Program-made: the position numbers and the translations under genes
Shown: piece after piece, positions 1 through 7,919 of the stretch
Layout: each line of letters begins with the position of its first letter
How positions within the stretch are numbered: position 1 is the stretch's first letter
The notes under the pieces: generated by a model
Databases searched by the model: none
Told to the model about the DNA's origin: nothing
What the model saw: the letters and a program-made list of their open reading frames with translations, nothing else
From: a virus
Strand: one strand, 5' to 3'
IMG/VR virus record: IMGVR_UViG_3300030389_002065
Coordinates: 1,017-36,444 of that record
DNA length: 35,428 nucleotides

Positions 1-768
1 GGTCATTACTAAGTTGCCATTTTCGTCAACAATAAATTGGCCCTCTTGATTAACAAGCGCGCCAGATGCGCCACCTACCGTTCCAGCATCACCCAAAAGA
101 ACATCACCAGTTGTGTCATCAGCAGTTGTATCTGTAAGAACATCAACTGCAGTAGCAACTGTATTTTCTATAACATCTAATACCTCGTTGATTTGTGCTG
201 ATCTATCTTCGCCAGTAACATTTTCAACAGATTGCTGTCTTTCAATTTCTTTATCATTTACAGCAGTAGCAATGTCTGCTTGTTGCCCTGTTACCTCTCC
301 AACAAAGTTTCCATCTTCGTCAATTTCATCTGCATGTTCTTCAAGCCATTTTTTGCCTTTTTCATTTACACCCTCAAAGTCAGCATTAGCTTGTTGCGTT
401 GCCTTATCAACAGCGGCTTGTCCCGTATAACAAATGCCTCCAGCAAAATAATTACCAGCCCCATTGCAAGCTTGTCTTAATCCTCTAATTTCTGCTCTAG
501 CAATAGCATTTGATGTAGAAGGACTAGGGCCAATACTTCCAGCAGGAGCGCCAGTTATTGGATTAATAGGCCCAGAAACACCAATTCCACCTTGATACCT
601 ACTGGTAACACTATCTGATTGTTGTTGGGCATAAGTGCTTTGCCCAGCCATTTCTGAACCTGATGTATTAATAATATCCTGAGTACTCATCTGACCAGGA
701 TCAACATAAGCTGGCTGATTCAGATTAGAAAACATACCCATTCCAACTGCACCACTACCTTTAGGCAT
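1..768 (-). CDS. Acidic structural-type protein, copy A (partial, runs off the left end)
   Basis: The reading frame is open from an ATG at 768 to base 1 (256 codons, no stop), so the C-terminus is missing. It begins MPKGSGAVGMGM. Residues roughly 95-155 closely match the 619-residue protein at 32532-34391: both have a GG-x-C-x-TGQAAVD segment, then a KWLEEHADEIDEDGNFVGEV-type segment. The remainder is acidic and low in complexity, with a last visible stretch IVDENGNLVMT. The start overlaps the stop of the upstream gene (TAATG), indicating translational coupling. No enzymatic motif is visible. It is probably a virion or cell-envelope-acting protein, inferred from its place in the late operon; function is unknown. 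Confidence 0.75.
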   Translation of the reverse strand, partial: MPKGSGAVGMGMFSNLNQPAYVDPGQMSTQDIINTSGSEMAGQSTYAQQQSDSVTSRYQGGIGVSGPINPITGAPAGSIGPSPSTSNAIARAEIRGLRQACNGAGNYFAGGICYTGQAAVDKATQQANADFEGVNEKGKKWLEEHADEIDEDGNFVGEVTGQQADIATAVNDKEIERQQSVENVTGEDRSAQINEVLDVIENTVATAVDVLTDTTADDTTGDVLLGDAGTVGGASGALVNQEGQFIVDENGNLVMT

Positions 769-1142
769 TACTTAGCCCTCAACTTCATCAGTTTATCCGC
801 ACCCCTTATGCCGAATGAACTTGTGACGGCGATAAAAAGGAGGTACTGGTACCATTCTGGAAGATTGCCGAGAGCTTCAAAAGCATCATGCACCCGCCCC
901 ATGACAGCAGGATCATTAAAGCCAACGCCATACAAAACAGCGACGATAGGAGCAGACAACAGAATTGCAAACCACTCGTCTTTCCAGCTATTAGCCGAAG
1001 CGTCTGCCATCTTTTCTTCCCAGGTGGCAGTGTTACTAATGACTTGCATTTTTGCCTGATGTTTAGCTTGAGACTGCTCATGGCGATTGTTCATCCATGT
1101 TTTTGCCAATCCTGCTACTGGACCTAATAGTGCTTGTAACAT
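768..1142 (-). CDS. Holin-like membrane protein, copy A
   Basis: This 124-residue protein has a soluble, charged N-terminal half (HEQSQAKHQAKMQVISNTATWEEKM) followed by two or three hydrophobic segments (about residues 57-75 and 95-112) and a short basic tail ending KLMKLRAK. The layout resembles the 3-TM holin family described from gene transfer agents, but that assignment is from memory of the family pattern. A paralogue sits at 34391-34765 with nearly identical ends and a different membrane core. It lies directly after the 156-residue membrane protein and overlaps the next gene by TAATG. The role may be lysis, or membrane passage of DNA or virion proteins. Confidence 0.7.
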   Translation of the reverse strand: MLQALLGPVAGLAKTWMNNRHEQSQAKHQAKMQVISNTATWEEKMADASANSWKDEWFAILLSAPIVAVLYGVGFNDPAVMGRVHDAFEALGNLPEWYQYLLFIAVTSSFGIRGADKLMKLRAK

Positions 1143-1145
1143 TTA

Positions 1146-1616
1146 TTATCCCATTACTGACTTGACAATGAATGCAATTAGAAAGCCAGCTATACCCACA
1201 AGAACTGCAATCCAAAAAGATTTGACTATTGCATCCTTTGCTTCTTGTTGTGCATAAACTTCTCTCTGCCTTTGTGCCTGAACTTCCTTCATGCAGTTAC
1301 GATATTCTTCTAAGCCTTCATTACCATATGCATACTGCAATAAAGTTATTAGTTCTTTTCTCTGTGTCTCTATCCTTTTCTTTGCGGCAAACATTTGTGC
1401 CGCTTCTGCTTCTACTGAGTTTGAAAACACCACATCTTTAAGTGGGTTTCGTTTTTTCTGTTGCCTTTTATTTGCATACAAAACATCTGATGCATGGCCT
1501 TGCCATCTGGCTACTGCTGAAAACGTATCCTCAATGGACTTGCCTGCTTCAATAAATGCTTTGACCCCTGCGTATGCTTTCGTAGCTGCCGCCGCAGCTG
1601 TAATTGGGTCAATCAT
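1146..1616 (-). CDS. Conserved small protein with one C-terminal membrane helix, copy A
   Basis: A 156-residue protein starting MIDPITAAAAATKAY, with an alanine-rich N-terminus, a long charged helical middle (RIETQRKELITLL, then RNCMKEVQAQRQREVYAQQEAKDA) and a single hydrophobic helix near the end (SFWIAVLVGIAGFLIAFIV). The start has a good ribosome binding site (GAGGTGA). A very similar paralogue occupies 34974-35428. Coiled coil plus terminal membrane anchor could suit a spanin-like or holin-partner role, but no family is recognised with confidence. The next gene starts four bases after its stop. Confidence 0.75.
   Translation of the reverse strand: MIDPITAAAAATKAYAGVKAFIEAGKSIEDTFSAVARWQGHASDVLYANKRQQKKRNPLKDVVFSNSVEAEAAQMFAAKKRIETQRKELITLLQYAYGNEGLEEYRNCMKEVQAQRQREVYAQQEAKDAIVKSFWIAVLVGIAGFLIAFIVKSVMG
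1521..1597. repeat. 77-bp exact direct repeat (partner 35352-35428)
   Basis: These 77 bases are identical to the final 77 bases of the window. Just outside, the two copies differ (base 1520 is a, base 35351 is g). The repeat lies in the 5' part of the duplicated 156-residue gene. The surrounding 1146-1616 and 34974-35428 are also very similar but with scattered differences. Its end coincides exactly with the end of the sequence. Confidence 0.9.
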
Positions 1617-1809
1617 TTGTCACCTCATATATAACGTAAGGATCGCAATATGAATTAGGCCAAGGTAAATACCAGGTGTACGTTTGATCTGATTCGCTAT
1701 CTAGCTCCTTGTATTTGCAAATTCTGTAATGCTCTAACCTTGTCCTACTACCAATAGCCCATGTGTAGGTGTAGGTATCAAGCACAAGATAAAGAATAAG
1801 AACTTCCAC
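1609..1809 (-). CDS. Small hypothetical protein, possibly frameshifted
   Basis: A 66-residue frame that starts with GTG and overlaps the next gene start by eight bases. The C-terminal part (RLEHYRICKYKELDSES, then YTWYLPWPNSYCDPYVIYE) has the look of a small secreted phage protein with paired cysteines. Its own N-terminus is a poor signal peptide, whereas an overlapping frame beginning with ATG at 1811 encodes MWKFLFFILCLIPTPTHG, a convincing signal sequence that stops after 25 residues. The authentic product may join both frames, or the two may be separate small products. Ribosome binding site is weak. Confidence 0.45.
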   Translation of the reverse strand: MEVLILYLVLDTYTYTWAIGSRTRLEHYRICKYKELDSESDQTYTWYLPWPNSYCDPYVIYEVTND

Positions 1810-1817
1810 ATAGGATC

Positions 1818-2078
1818 TTACTCAGGATCATCTTCCCAATCAGCGCGTTGTCTTACATTAAAACCTCTACTAACCTCAACAGAGATAGTTGCGCCTTCTG
1901 CGGCTTCTGGGTCAGGGTCAGGCTCTGTAACTGTCTCCACTATTTCTAAATACTCATAAGCCGCTAGTGACTTTTCGGGACGCCAGCTATAAGCAAACCA
2001 CTCATCCGAAGGAGGCTCTGGACCTTCTGCCCATCCGGTAACCGCTGTACCAGTTACATTAATCCATGTCTTGTTCAT
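1818..2078 (-). CDS. Small acidic hypothetical protein
   Basis: 86 residues, beginning MNKTWINVTGTAVTGWAEGPEP and ending in an acidic tail (DWEDDPE). The segment PDPDPEAAEGATISVEV is proline- and acid-rich. The start overlaps the stop of the 190-residue upstream gene (TAATG), so it belongs to the same late transcript as the fibre genes. It could be a small accessory protein of the fibre set; no family is recognised. Confidence 0.6.
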   Translation of the reverse strand: MNKTWINVTGTAVTGWAEGPEPPSDEWFAYSWRPEKSLAAYEYLEIVETVTEPDPDPEAAEGATISVEVSRGFNVRQRADWEDDPE

Positions 2079-2650
2079 TAGTTATATACCCATGCTTCAA
2101 AGTTAGCGAAAATGCTTTGTTGTATGCTGTTATGACCTGTTGTTGCAACAAACTTTTCACCTGGATTTAATATCCATCTGTCTTGATGAATAATGAAAAA
2201 GCTACGATAGTTACCAAATTGAGAATTAACTACAACATCAAATGGATTAGTGATAGACACATTGCTGTCATCATATTGACCGTTATTCTGAAAATGATTG
2301 AAATTTAAATCATAACTAGTGTTTGCGTGATAGCTTCTAATAAGGTTATCGGTTGTGCTGTTTGTGTCATTCACAATAGCAAGACCCATCCAATAATTAC
2401 TGCTGCTTCCACTTTCAATCTTAAATGAGTCAGTTGATACATTAGACGCAGCGGCTCTCATTTTGTAAGGAATTACAATACGAGCAAACGTGCAGTTAGA
2501 AGGGGCCGTATACAACACCTGTGGAGCAGATGTAGTCCAACCACTTACAGCATTTGGATTGTTATAGTAACTTACCGTAGTAATACTATTAGGAGCGGTT
2601 TTAGGGCTTGAGCTGCCAGTTGCCGCTGTTGCTGTCTTAGTTAATGCCAT
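2078..2650 (-). CDS. Putative minor virion or receptor-binding protein
   Basis: 190 residues rich in N, S, T and Y, with a beta-rich look: PQVLYTAPSNCTFARIVIPYK near residue 45-65 and a C-terminal HQDRWILNPGEKFVATTGHN segment. The pattern of alternating polar and hydrophobic residues, lack of enzymatic motifs, and position directly after two fibre-type genes suggest a jelly-roll-like capsid decoration, tail or host-recognition protein. That function is inferred from context only. It follows the 482-residue gene by ten bases, and its stop overlaps the next start. Confidence 0.65.
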   Translation of the reverse strand: MALTKTATAATGSSSPKTAPNSITTVSYYNNPNAVSGWTTSAPQVLYTAPSNCTFARIVIPYKMRAAASNVSTDSFKIESGSSSNYWMGLAIVNDTNSTTDNLIRSYHANTSYDLNFNHFQNNGQYDDSNVSITNPFDVVVNSQFGNYRSFFIIHQDRWILNPGEKFVATTGHNSIQQSIFANFEAWVYN

Positions 2651-2660
2651 TGTTTTTTCC

Positions 2661-4109
2661 TCAAGTAATCTCTACACCCTGAATGTTTACACGAGCCGCA
2701 ATATCGTAATCAGCGGCAGTAAATGCAGTACTGCTTTCAGTAATATCTCCAGTACGAGATGACTCATATTTTGGAACTATAAGTCTGTGGTAACTTGTAG
2801 ATCCTGTTGATGTAAGACCTGTTAGTTTAAATTTAAAAGTAAGACTGTTGTTTTCACACTTATAAATGTAAGCAGATGTTTGACCAGCAGGGAACGCAAC
2901 AAAGCCCCCTCCTAAATGCTCCATTGACCAGACAGACTCACCTGTATTCATTGTGGCTTTATGGTCAGCAGTAAACAAAGAATAAAGAGAATTAGCCTCT
3001 GTGCTTCCTTGCTTAACTATTGTTTTAGTTGGATTACCTTGGTTGTCACTTGCCGCGTTATACGCACTTAAAGTAACAGTAAGCATGCAGTTGCCCCACT
3101 GAGACCAGTATCCGTATCCGTGTAAAAAATAAAACTTTTGTTCAGAATCATTGTAAGCAACTACAAGCCTTCTTTCGTTGCCATTAGACGCACTAAAACT
3201 TGAAATTGATTTTTGAACAGAGTCAGTATTAGGATTACTACTTTCAGTTAGGTTTCCATGATCTGTAATGTTTCTTGCATAGCAATTACTACTAATTAAA
3301 TAAAAGTAATATAGGTCTCCAGTATGGTCATAACAAACAGCACCAGTGCCATAAGTAGAATTACCGCCATAAAAATTACTACATACGTGGTTGTTGTTTG
3401 ATGTAGAAAGTACATGATCAAACATACGGATTTGAGCACCTTGCTTCCAAAACAGTCGACCATTTACATAATCACACGCAGGACCACTGTAGCTAGTCTG
3501 GTTTATATAGCTGTTGTTGTAAATAATAGAAGATTGTGAATTGCCATCTACTCTAAAATTAACAGTAGTACTGGCATCAACTTTAAAGCCACCATATCTT
3601 TGGCTAGTACTCATCTGCTGATTTACAGCGGATGTGTAGTTTTGATTGTTTCCAAAAAATGAGCCAGATGTTTTAGTTTGGCCTTCTGTTCCTGCTGAGG
3701 ACTTTAACGAAAAATTAGAGTCAGTTCCTGAAAACGTAACAATTGATGAAATAGTGTCGTAATTGTCGCCACTACTACCAGAACCTCTTTGGTTCCAATC
3801 TCTAAGATCTAGCGCTGTAGTATTCTTAGAACCGGGAACAAGATCAGTATTTAACTTCATAGTCATGTTCTGACTAGGAGCAACAACCATTGTTCCTGCT
3901 GCATTTTCAAATGTGCTAAGAACTTCAATGTTATTGTTATCAATAAACAACTTAGCTTTGTCTGCGGCAATATCATCGCCAGTAACAAACACCTCTCTTA
4001 CAACAGCGGTCGTGCTAGAGTTATTGTTAATCAGAGTAAACTGATTGTTGTTTGTCATGTCAGCCCCAGTAAAGTTTTGGTTGACTAACTGTTTAATTTC
4101 TTCTGCCAT
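2661..4109 (-). CDS. Putative tail fibre / receptor-binding structural protein
   Basis: 482 residues, extremely rich in N, S, T, Y and G (for example LINNNSSTTAVVREVFVTGDDI near the N-terminus), with few lysines and no catalytic motif. Repeated short motifs of aromatic plus glycine residues (YHRLIVPKYESS, GGGFVAFPAGQTSAYIY) are typical of beta-rich phage surface proteins. The start overlaps the stop of the repeat-containing fibre gene upstream (ATG and stop share bases at 4109), so the two are coupled. Likely a distal fibre or receptor-binding subunit; the exact family is not recognised. Confidence 0.65.
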   Translation of the reverse strand: MAEEIKQLVNQNFTGADMTNNNQFTLINNNSSTTAVVREVFVTGDDIAADKAKLFIDNNNIEVLSTFENAAGTMVVAPSQNMTMKLNTDLVPGSKNTTALDLRDWNQRGSGSSGDNYDTISSIVTFSGTDSNFSLKSSAGTEGQTKTSGSFFGNNQNYTSAVNQQMSTSQRYGGFKVDASTTVNFRVDGNSQSSIIYNNSYINQTSYSGPACDYVNGRLFWKQGAQIRMFDHVLSTSNNNHVCSNFYGGNSTYGTGAVCYDHTGDLYYFYLISSNCYARNITDHGNLTESSNPNTDSVQKSISSFSASNGNERRLVVAYNDSEQKFYFLHGYGYWSQWGNCMLTVTLSAYNAASDNQGNPTKTIVKQGSTEANSLYSLFTADHKATMNTGESVWSMEHLGGGFVAFPAGQTSAYIYKCENNSLTFKFKLTGLTSTGSTSYHRLIVPKYESSRTGDITESSTAFTAADYDIAARVNIQGVEIT

Positions 4110-5305
4110 TACAATGCTCCTCTAGCGTACAAGCCTGCAAATGAAACTCCTGCCGCTGGAGCAGAAAAGCTTAATTTGCCATTGCCGTCTGTTGTCAATA
4201 TCTGATTAGCCGCGCCATCTGCATTGGGTAGCTCCAGTGTGTATGTAGCATTTGCAGAGTGCGGTGGACCTTTTATTGTTACACCGTGACTATTTGATTC
4301 GCAGTTAAACCTAATAGCACCAGCATTATTATTTCCAAATAGCTCTGTAAAGTTAGAGCCACTAGGCGCAAGTCTTACATTCCCTGGGACGGTAATATTT
4401 CCTGTAAGCTGTGTAGCAGCAATAGCCAATGCGGCTTGGTGCTGTGTTACAGATGACTCTGTGACTGCAAGAGTAGGAACAGTACTCGCTACATAATCAA
4501 TAACAGCCTTATTCGTTGGTATTTGGCTGTCGCTACTTGCAAATGTTTCACTAGAGGTTGTTACCAAACCAGCATTCAAATTAGCAAAAACTACTGTGGT
4601 TAAATAACCTTGGCCTGAATGATCTCCCCATCCATAAGCTGTATTCCAATTAGATATTGCTAAGTTAGCACCCGTTACATTTCCAGAGAATGTTCCAGTA
4701 GTTCCTGCAATAGCAGCGGCAGAAGTTCCCCCAATTGGAGTTCCATCAATAGCGCCGCCATTAATATCTACATTTCCAGATGTGAATGATGTATTTGCTG
4801 TTAAAGCTGTAAACGTGCCTGCTGCTGGAGTAGACCCACCAATAACAACATCGTCGGCAGTTCCACCATTAATATCTGCGGTAGCAGCTACAACACTGGT
4901 AAATGTTGCGGCAGCTGGGCCAGTTCCTCCAATAACAATATTATCTAATGTACCGCCATCTAAGTTAGCAGCGCTAATTGTTCCAAGATTTGTTACTGTT
5001 GCGCCAGCAAAGTTTACTGTTCCATTTGCAGTCAGGTTTGTAAAATTACCAGCGGCAGCTGTACTAGCGCCAATAACTACGTTGTCTAATGCACCGCCAT
5101 TTAGGTCAATAGTAGTTGCATTAAGCGTTGCAAACGTAGCTGTGCCGGTAAAAGTAGGGCTTGCTGTATCGGCTTTTGTGGCAATTGCAACCGATATAGC
5201 ATCAAATTCTGTTTCAAACTCTGAGCCTCGAACTACCTTGTTGGTATCACCACCAGGAAGCGTATCTTTAGCTGCAAAGTCTGTTGTCTTTGAGTAGTTA
5301 GCCAT
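4109..5305 (-). CDS. Tail fibre with repeated NGGxxDxxxIG units
   Basis: 398 residues. The N-terminus (YSKTTDFAAKDTLPGGDTNK, then EFETEFDAI) is the type found at the virion-attachment end of many aquatic podovirus fibres. At about residues 67, 115, 144 and 180 there are four repeats of the form D-x-N/D-GG-x-x-D-x-x-x-IG-x-x-x-x-AA-x-x-FT, expected to form a beta-helical or trimeric shaft. The C-terminal 100 residues (ANATYTLELPNADGAANQIL, then TTDGNGKLSF) resemble a common fibre end domain. It lies just after the capsid terminator and heads the fibre operon. Confidence 0.8.
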   Translation of the reverse strand: MANYSKTTDFAAKDTLPGGDTNKVVRGSEFETEFDAISVAIATKADTASPTFTGTATFATLNATTIDLNGGALDNVVIGASTAAAGNFTNLTANGTVNFAGATVTNLGTISAANLDGGTLDNIVIGGTGPAAATFTSVVAATADINGGTADDVVIGGSTPAAGTFTALTANTSFTSGNVDINGGAIDGTPIGGTSAAAIAGTTGTFSGNVTGANLAISNWNTAYGWGDHSGQGYLTTVVFANLNAGLVTTSSETFASSDSQIPTNKAVIDYVASTVPTLAVTESSVTQHQAALAIAATQLTGNITVPGNVRLAPSGSNFTELFGNNNAGAIRFNCESNSHGVTIKGPPHSANATYTLELPNADGAANQILTTDGNGKLSFSAPAAGVSFAGLYARGAL

Positions 5306-5333
5306 TAGATATTCTCAGCCTAAAAAGAGGAAA

Positions 5334-5349
5334 GGGGGCCGAAGCCCCC
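5334..5349 (-). terminator. UUCG-loop hairpin after the capsid gene
   Basis: On the minus strand GGGGGC-TTCG-GCCCCC forms a six-base-pair stem with a UUCG tetraloop, followed by TTT and, eight bases later, TTTTT. It lies between the capsid stop (5357) and the fibre start (5305), so it probably limits readthrough from the highly expressed capsid gene into the fibre genes. Confidence 0.85.
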
Positions 5350-5356
5350 GTTTAGA

Positions 5357-6334
5357 TTAAGCAGATGGTACTGCCATTACGAATCCAGCTTCAGGACGAT
5401 ACACCTGAACACCGTAAAGGGTATCTGCAGTGTACAGAGTAGATAAATACTCTTGCTTGTACTGAGTCTGAGAACGAACAGCAAGTTGCTCTGCCATAAC
5501 AATCGCATCAGTATGGAAAAACAATGCTGCACGAGTATCAGCACTGCCAGCAGTATTGTCAGCAGCCGCCTCAATCGTTCGGCAATTTGCAGAAACGTAA
5601 ACATCTACGCCATACAAATTACCAATCAGGCCATTGTTAACTGTGCCACCTGATACAAAATCAGATGAAACATACCGATCAATACCCATAATCGCATTGC
5701 GCGTTGCAGGGGGAATAATCAGATTACGGCCTTCCATTGGTACGTTGTTATCATCCATCTTCTGAATCATGTCGCGGAAAAAAGCATCCGTGAAATCATC
5801 AGTAGCTACCAAAGTGTCATCAGTGTACTGAGTTGTAGTGCCGTTATCGTTAAAGAAACAGCCAGTGTGCTGATAATCGGTAGCAGCAGGGCTGAATACA
5901 ACAGCGCCGCCATCACCAAAACCAGTACCAGCCGCATGCAAATCATTATCAATCTGCACAGCTAACGAATAACCCGCATCTTCAGTATAAAACTGACGCA
6001 AAGATGACAGTGCTTGCACCTCAACAATGTCCTCAATCAACTTTGAGTATTCAAAGTGGCGATTAATTGTAATCTGCAGCTCTGACTCTGTGTTTGCGAT
6101 AATCGTTACAGCAGTATCAGCTGCTTTAGCGTTTGCACTACCACGAGTAGGCTTAGGGATATGAATAACGTCACCCTTCTTGCCATTCATAGCAATACGC
6201 TTGACAAGGGGAGCCATCTTCAAGTTCTTTTGATAAGAAGCAATAATCTCATCCGACCAAATTTCGGGGATAAAAGTTGCTGCTTCTGTTAAAGCGGTAT
6301 TACCAGCCGCGCCTGGATATGTTGCCGTAGCCAT
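5357..6334 (-). CDS. Major capsid protein
   Basis: 325 residues, a normal size for an HK97-fold podovirus coat protein. The N-terminal pattern ATFIPEIWSDEIIASYQKNL, followed by GDVIHIPKP and QITINRHFEYSKLIEDIVE, then a C-terminal VQVYRPEAGFVMAVPSA, matches the coat proteins of marine podovirus-like phages. It has a strong ribosome binding site (GGAGGTAGCTC before ATG), directly follows the scaffold gene by 17 bases and is followed by a strong terminator, all typical of the most abundant virion protein. Polypeptides self-assemble with portal and scaffold into the procapsid. Confidence 0.9.
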   Translation of the reverse strand: MATATYPGAAGNTALTEAATFIPEIWSDEIIASYQKNLKMAPLVKRIAMNGKKGDVIHIPKPTRGSANAKAADTAVTIIANTESELQITINRHFEYSKLIEDIVEVQALSSLRQFYTEDAGYSLAVQIDNDLHAAGTGFGDGGAVVFSPAATDYQHTGCFFNDNGTTTQYTDDTLVATDDFTDAFFRDMIQKMDDNNVPMEGRNLIIPPATRNAIMGIDRYVSSDFVSGGTVNNGLIGNLYGVDVYVSANCRTIEAAADNTAGSADTRAALFFHTDAIVMAEQLAVRSQTQYKQEYLSTLYTADTLYGVQVYRPEAGFVMAVPSA

Positions 6335-6351
6335 GAGCTACCTCCGTTACA

Positions 6352-7152
6352 TTAACGGACTCTCCCTTCTTGATACGCCAACATAATTTCCGGTTGTAAA
6401 CTCGCGTACCTTTCAGGATCATCCTTTATAAGTTTAATAATGTCAGCACGCCGATAAATTTTCTTTCTTCCCTTGCTTGCAGTACCTCTAGCATTGCCTG
6501 TTGTTGCAGACTTCACTGCATTTTTACGAATAGCTCTTTCTGCATTCGCTGTTTCTTGAACAATACCTTGCCGTTCTTTCCACAATGAAAACAGTTCATC
6601 GGCTGAATCGTAGTCATACAACTGATCTGCCTCAACAAACAACTTAGTTCTAACCTTTGACCCCTTAATCCATTCAGCAAACTTAGGGTCTTGCAATATT
6701 CCGTCCATATCTGGGTGATTTGAACGCAATTGAGCAAGAGTGGCCTGTTGTTTAGCTTGTTGTGTATAGGCTTGTGCCTCTTTGATTTTAGGGTGGTTAT
6801 CTATAGCCTTATTGACTGCGTTTTCAGGATCAACAAAAAAGTTAATATCTTCTTTGTTACTATCGACTTGCTGTGTTTCAGGTGCTTGCTTGTTGTCGAG
6901 TTCTGTTTGAATGTAGTTATCAACTAATTTACGCAGTTCACCGACTTCCGTACTCTGCTTGCCTGAAAACTTCTCAAGCTCTTGGTTCATCTGTACAAGT
7001 TCTTCTACAGACTTACCTCTGTACTTTTCTGGAATATCAAATTCTTGAGGCTGCTCCTCTTCAGGAACCTCACTAATCTGGTCGATTATTTCCTGCGTGT
7101 TATTAGAATCCACTTCATCCACACGCTCATCAATAATTGTCGCTCTTGACAT
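6352..7152 (-). CDS. Capsid scaffolding protein
   Basis: 266 residues, strongly acidic in the N-terminal third (VDEVDSNNTQEIIDQISEVPEEEQ), predicted largely helical, with a basic C-terminus (KSATTGNARGTASKGRKKIYRR). Acidic N-terminus, helical middle and basic coat-binding tail are the usual design of podovirus scaffolds, and the gene immediately precedes the capsid gene. The segment FDIPEKYRGKSVEELVQMNQEL near residue 38 is common to this family. It should direct procapsid assembly and leave before or during packaging. The sequence upstream of the start shares an element with the start region of the adaptor gene at 32532. Confidence 0.85.
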   Translation of the reverse strand: MSRATIIDERVDEVDSNNTQEIIDQISEVPEEEQPQEFDIPEKYRGKSVEELVQMNQELEKFSGKQSTEVGELRKLVDNYIQTELDNKQAPETQQVDSNKEDINFFVDPENAVNKAIDNHPKIKEAQAYTQQAKQQATLAQLRSNHPDMDGILQDPKFAEWIKGSKVRTKLFVEADQLYDYDSADELFSLWKERQGIVQETANAERAIRKNAVKSATTGNARGTASKGRKKIYRRADIIKLIKDDPERYASLQPEIMLAYQEGRVR

Positions 7153-7190
7153 TATGTAAACTTATCCCGCCTAAAAGGTTATGGAGATAT

Positions 7191-7433
7191 TCACAGCTGA
7201 CCCGCCTCACGGCGAGCCTCTCTTCCTTTTCGTCCCGCTTCCTCATGTTCGCGCACCCACTTCATGTGCTGTCCAGGGAAATCCCCAGTAGATCCATCTA
7301 ACGCAAACGAAGTCGCCGAAACGACTTTTGTAGCCATAGCGCCACAACCGCACCTATGGGTTGTAGTTGTGCTATCTACAAATTCTTCAAACAAATGACC
7401 GTTTTTACACCTAAAATCAAAAACTTTGATCAT
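7191..7433 (-). CDS. Small zinc-ribbon protein, FmdB-like
   Basis: 80 residues. The N-terminal 40 residues (MIKVFDFRCKNGHLFEEFV, then HRCGCGAMATKVVSA) have the cysteine/histidine spacing of an FmdB-type zinc ribbon: C-x2-N-GH, then C-x-C. The C-terminal half is charged and helical (KWVREHEEAGRKGREARREA). Such proteins occur often in phage structural operons, where their role is not known. The start overlaps the end of the preceding gene. Confidence 0.75.
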   Translation of the reverse strand: MIKVFDFRCKNGHLFEEFVDSTTTTHRCGCGAMATKVVSATSFALDGSTGDFPGQHMKWVREHEEAGRKGREARREAGQL

Positions 7434-7671
7434 CTGTTTCTACCAAATCTTCATAGTTGTTGTTTATTGAATCCTCAAATTTCAACAACCACGTTAATAT
7501 ATCTAGCTGCCCTTGTCGAAAAAACAAATCTTGGGCATCTTTTATGATTGCGACATTATTAGTATGCGCCGCATGTTCTGTCAACTCCTCTATCAGCTGT
7601 TTCCAGCCATCACTTCTAAATAACTCAAAATAAATGTTGTAATACTTCTCAACTTCTTTTTCCATTTCCAT
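7417..7671 (-). CDS. Small acidic hypothetical protein
   Basis: 84 residues, beginning MEMEKEVEKYYNIYFELF and ending in an acidic stretch (YEDLVETDDQSF). It is predicted helical with no known motif. The start overlaps the stop of the upstream basic protein gene (TAATG), and its own end overlaps the zinc-ribbon start, so it is a translationally coupled member of the late operon. Its acidity contrasts with the row of basic proteins just upstream, so it might pair with one of them; that is a guess. Confidence 0.65.
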   Translation of the reverse strand: MEMEKEVEKYYNIYFELFRSDGWKQLIEELTEHAAHTNNVAIIKDAQDLFFRQGQLDILTWLLKFEDSINNNYEDLVETDDQSF

Positions 7672-7919
7672 TAAGCTTTCTTCTTTCTTCTTCTGCCAGA
7701 TGCGGTAACCGCATACTTAATAGCTTTTGGCCCTTTCTTCTTCCGCTTTGCGGCTTCTTTCTCTGCCTTGGTCATTTTGGCAGCTACAGCCTTGGGCCTA
7801 CAAGCTGGGTACGGACGCTTAGATCCTTTAGCTTTCTTACGACCACACTTCTTGCCGGTCTTAATATCTACCCAATCTTCTTTAAACCACTTAGTTAAAC
7901 CACCTTTTGGCTTAGCCAT
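7671..7919 (-). CDS. Lysine-rich protein with GLTKWFKEDWVDI motif
   Basis: 82 residues from the ATG at 7919 (MAKPKGGLTKWFKEDWVDIK). An upstream ATG at 7988 would lie inside the preceding gene and is less likely. The protein is highly basic, with CGRKKAKGSKRPYPACRPK in the middle and YAVTASGRRRKKKA at the end. Small proteins with this W-F-K-E-x-W-V-D-I then CGR...PYPACRP layout recur in aquatic phages and some large DNA viruses, but no function is established to my knowledge. Nucleic acid binding is plausible from charge. It overlaps the previous gene by eight bases. Confidence 0.75.
   Translation of the reverse strand: MAKPKGGLTKWFKEDWVDIKTGKKCGRKKAKGSKRPYPACRPKAVAAKMTKAEKEAAKRKKKGPKAIKYAVTASGRRRKKKA

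Noticed and set aside
113-480. Two plus-strand frames near the left end
   Set aside because: They are antisense to the partial acidic gene at 1-768, which is supported by clear similarity to its paralogue.
4782-5297. Long plus-strand frame of 171 codons opposite the tail fibre gene
   Set aside because: It is the antisense of the glycine/alanine-rich repeat region; composition is low in complexity and it has no ribosome binding site.
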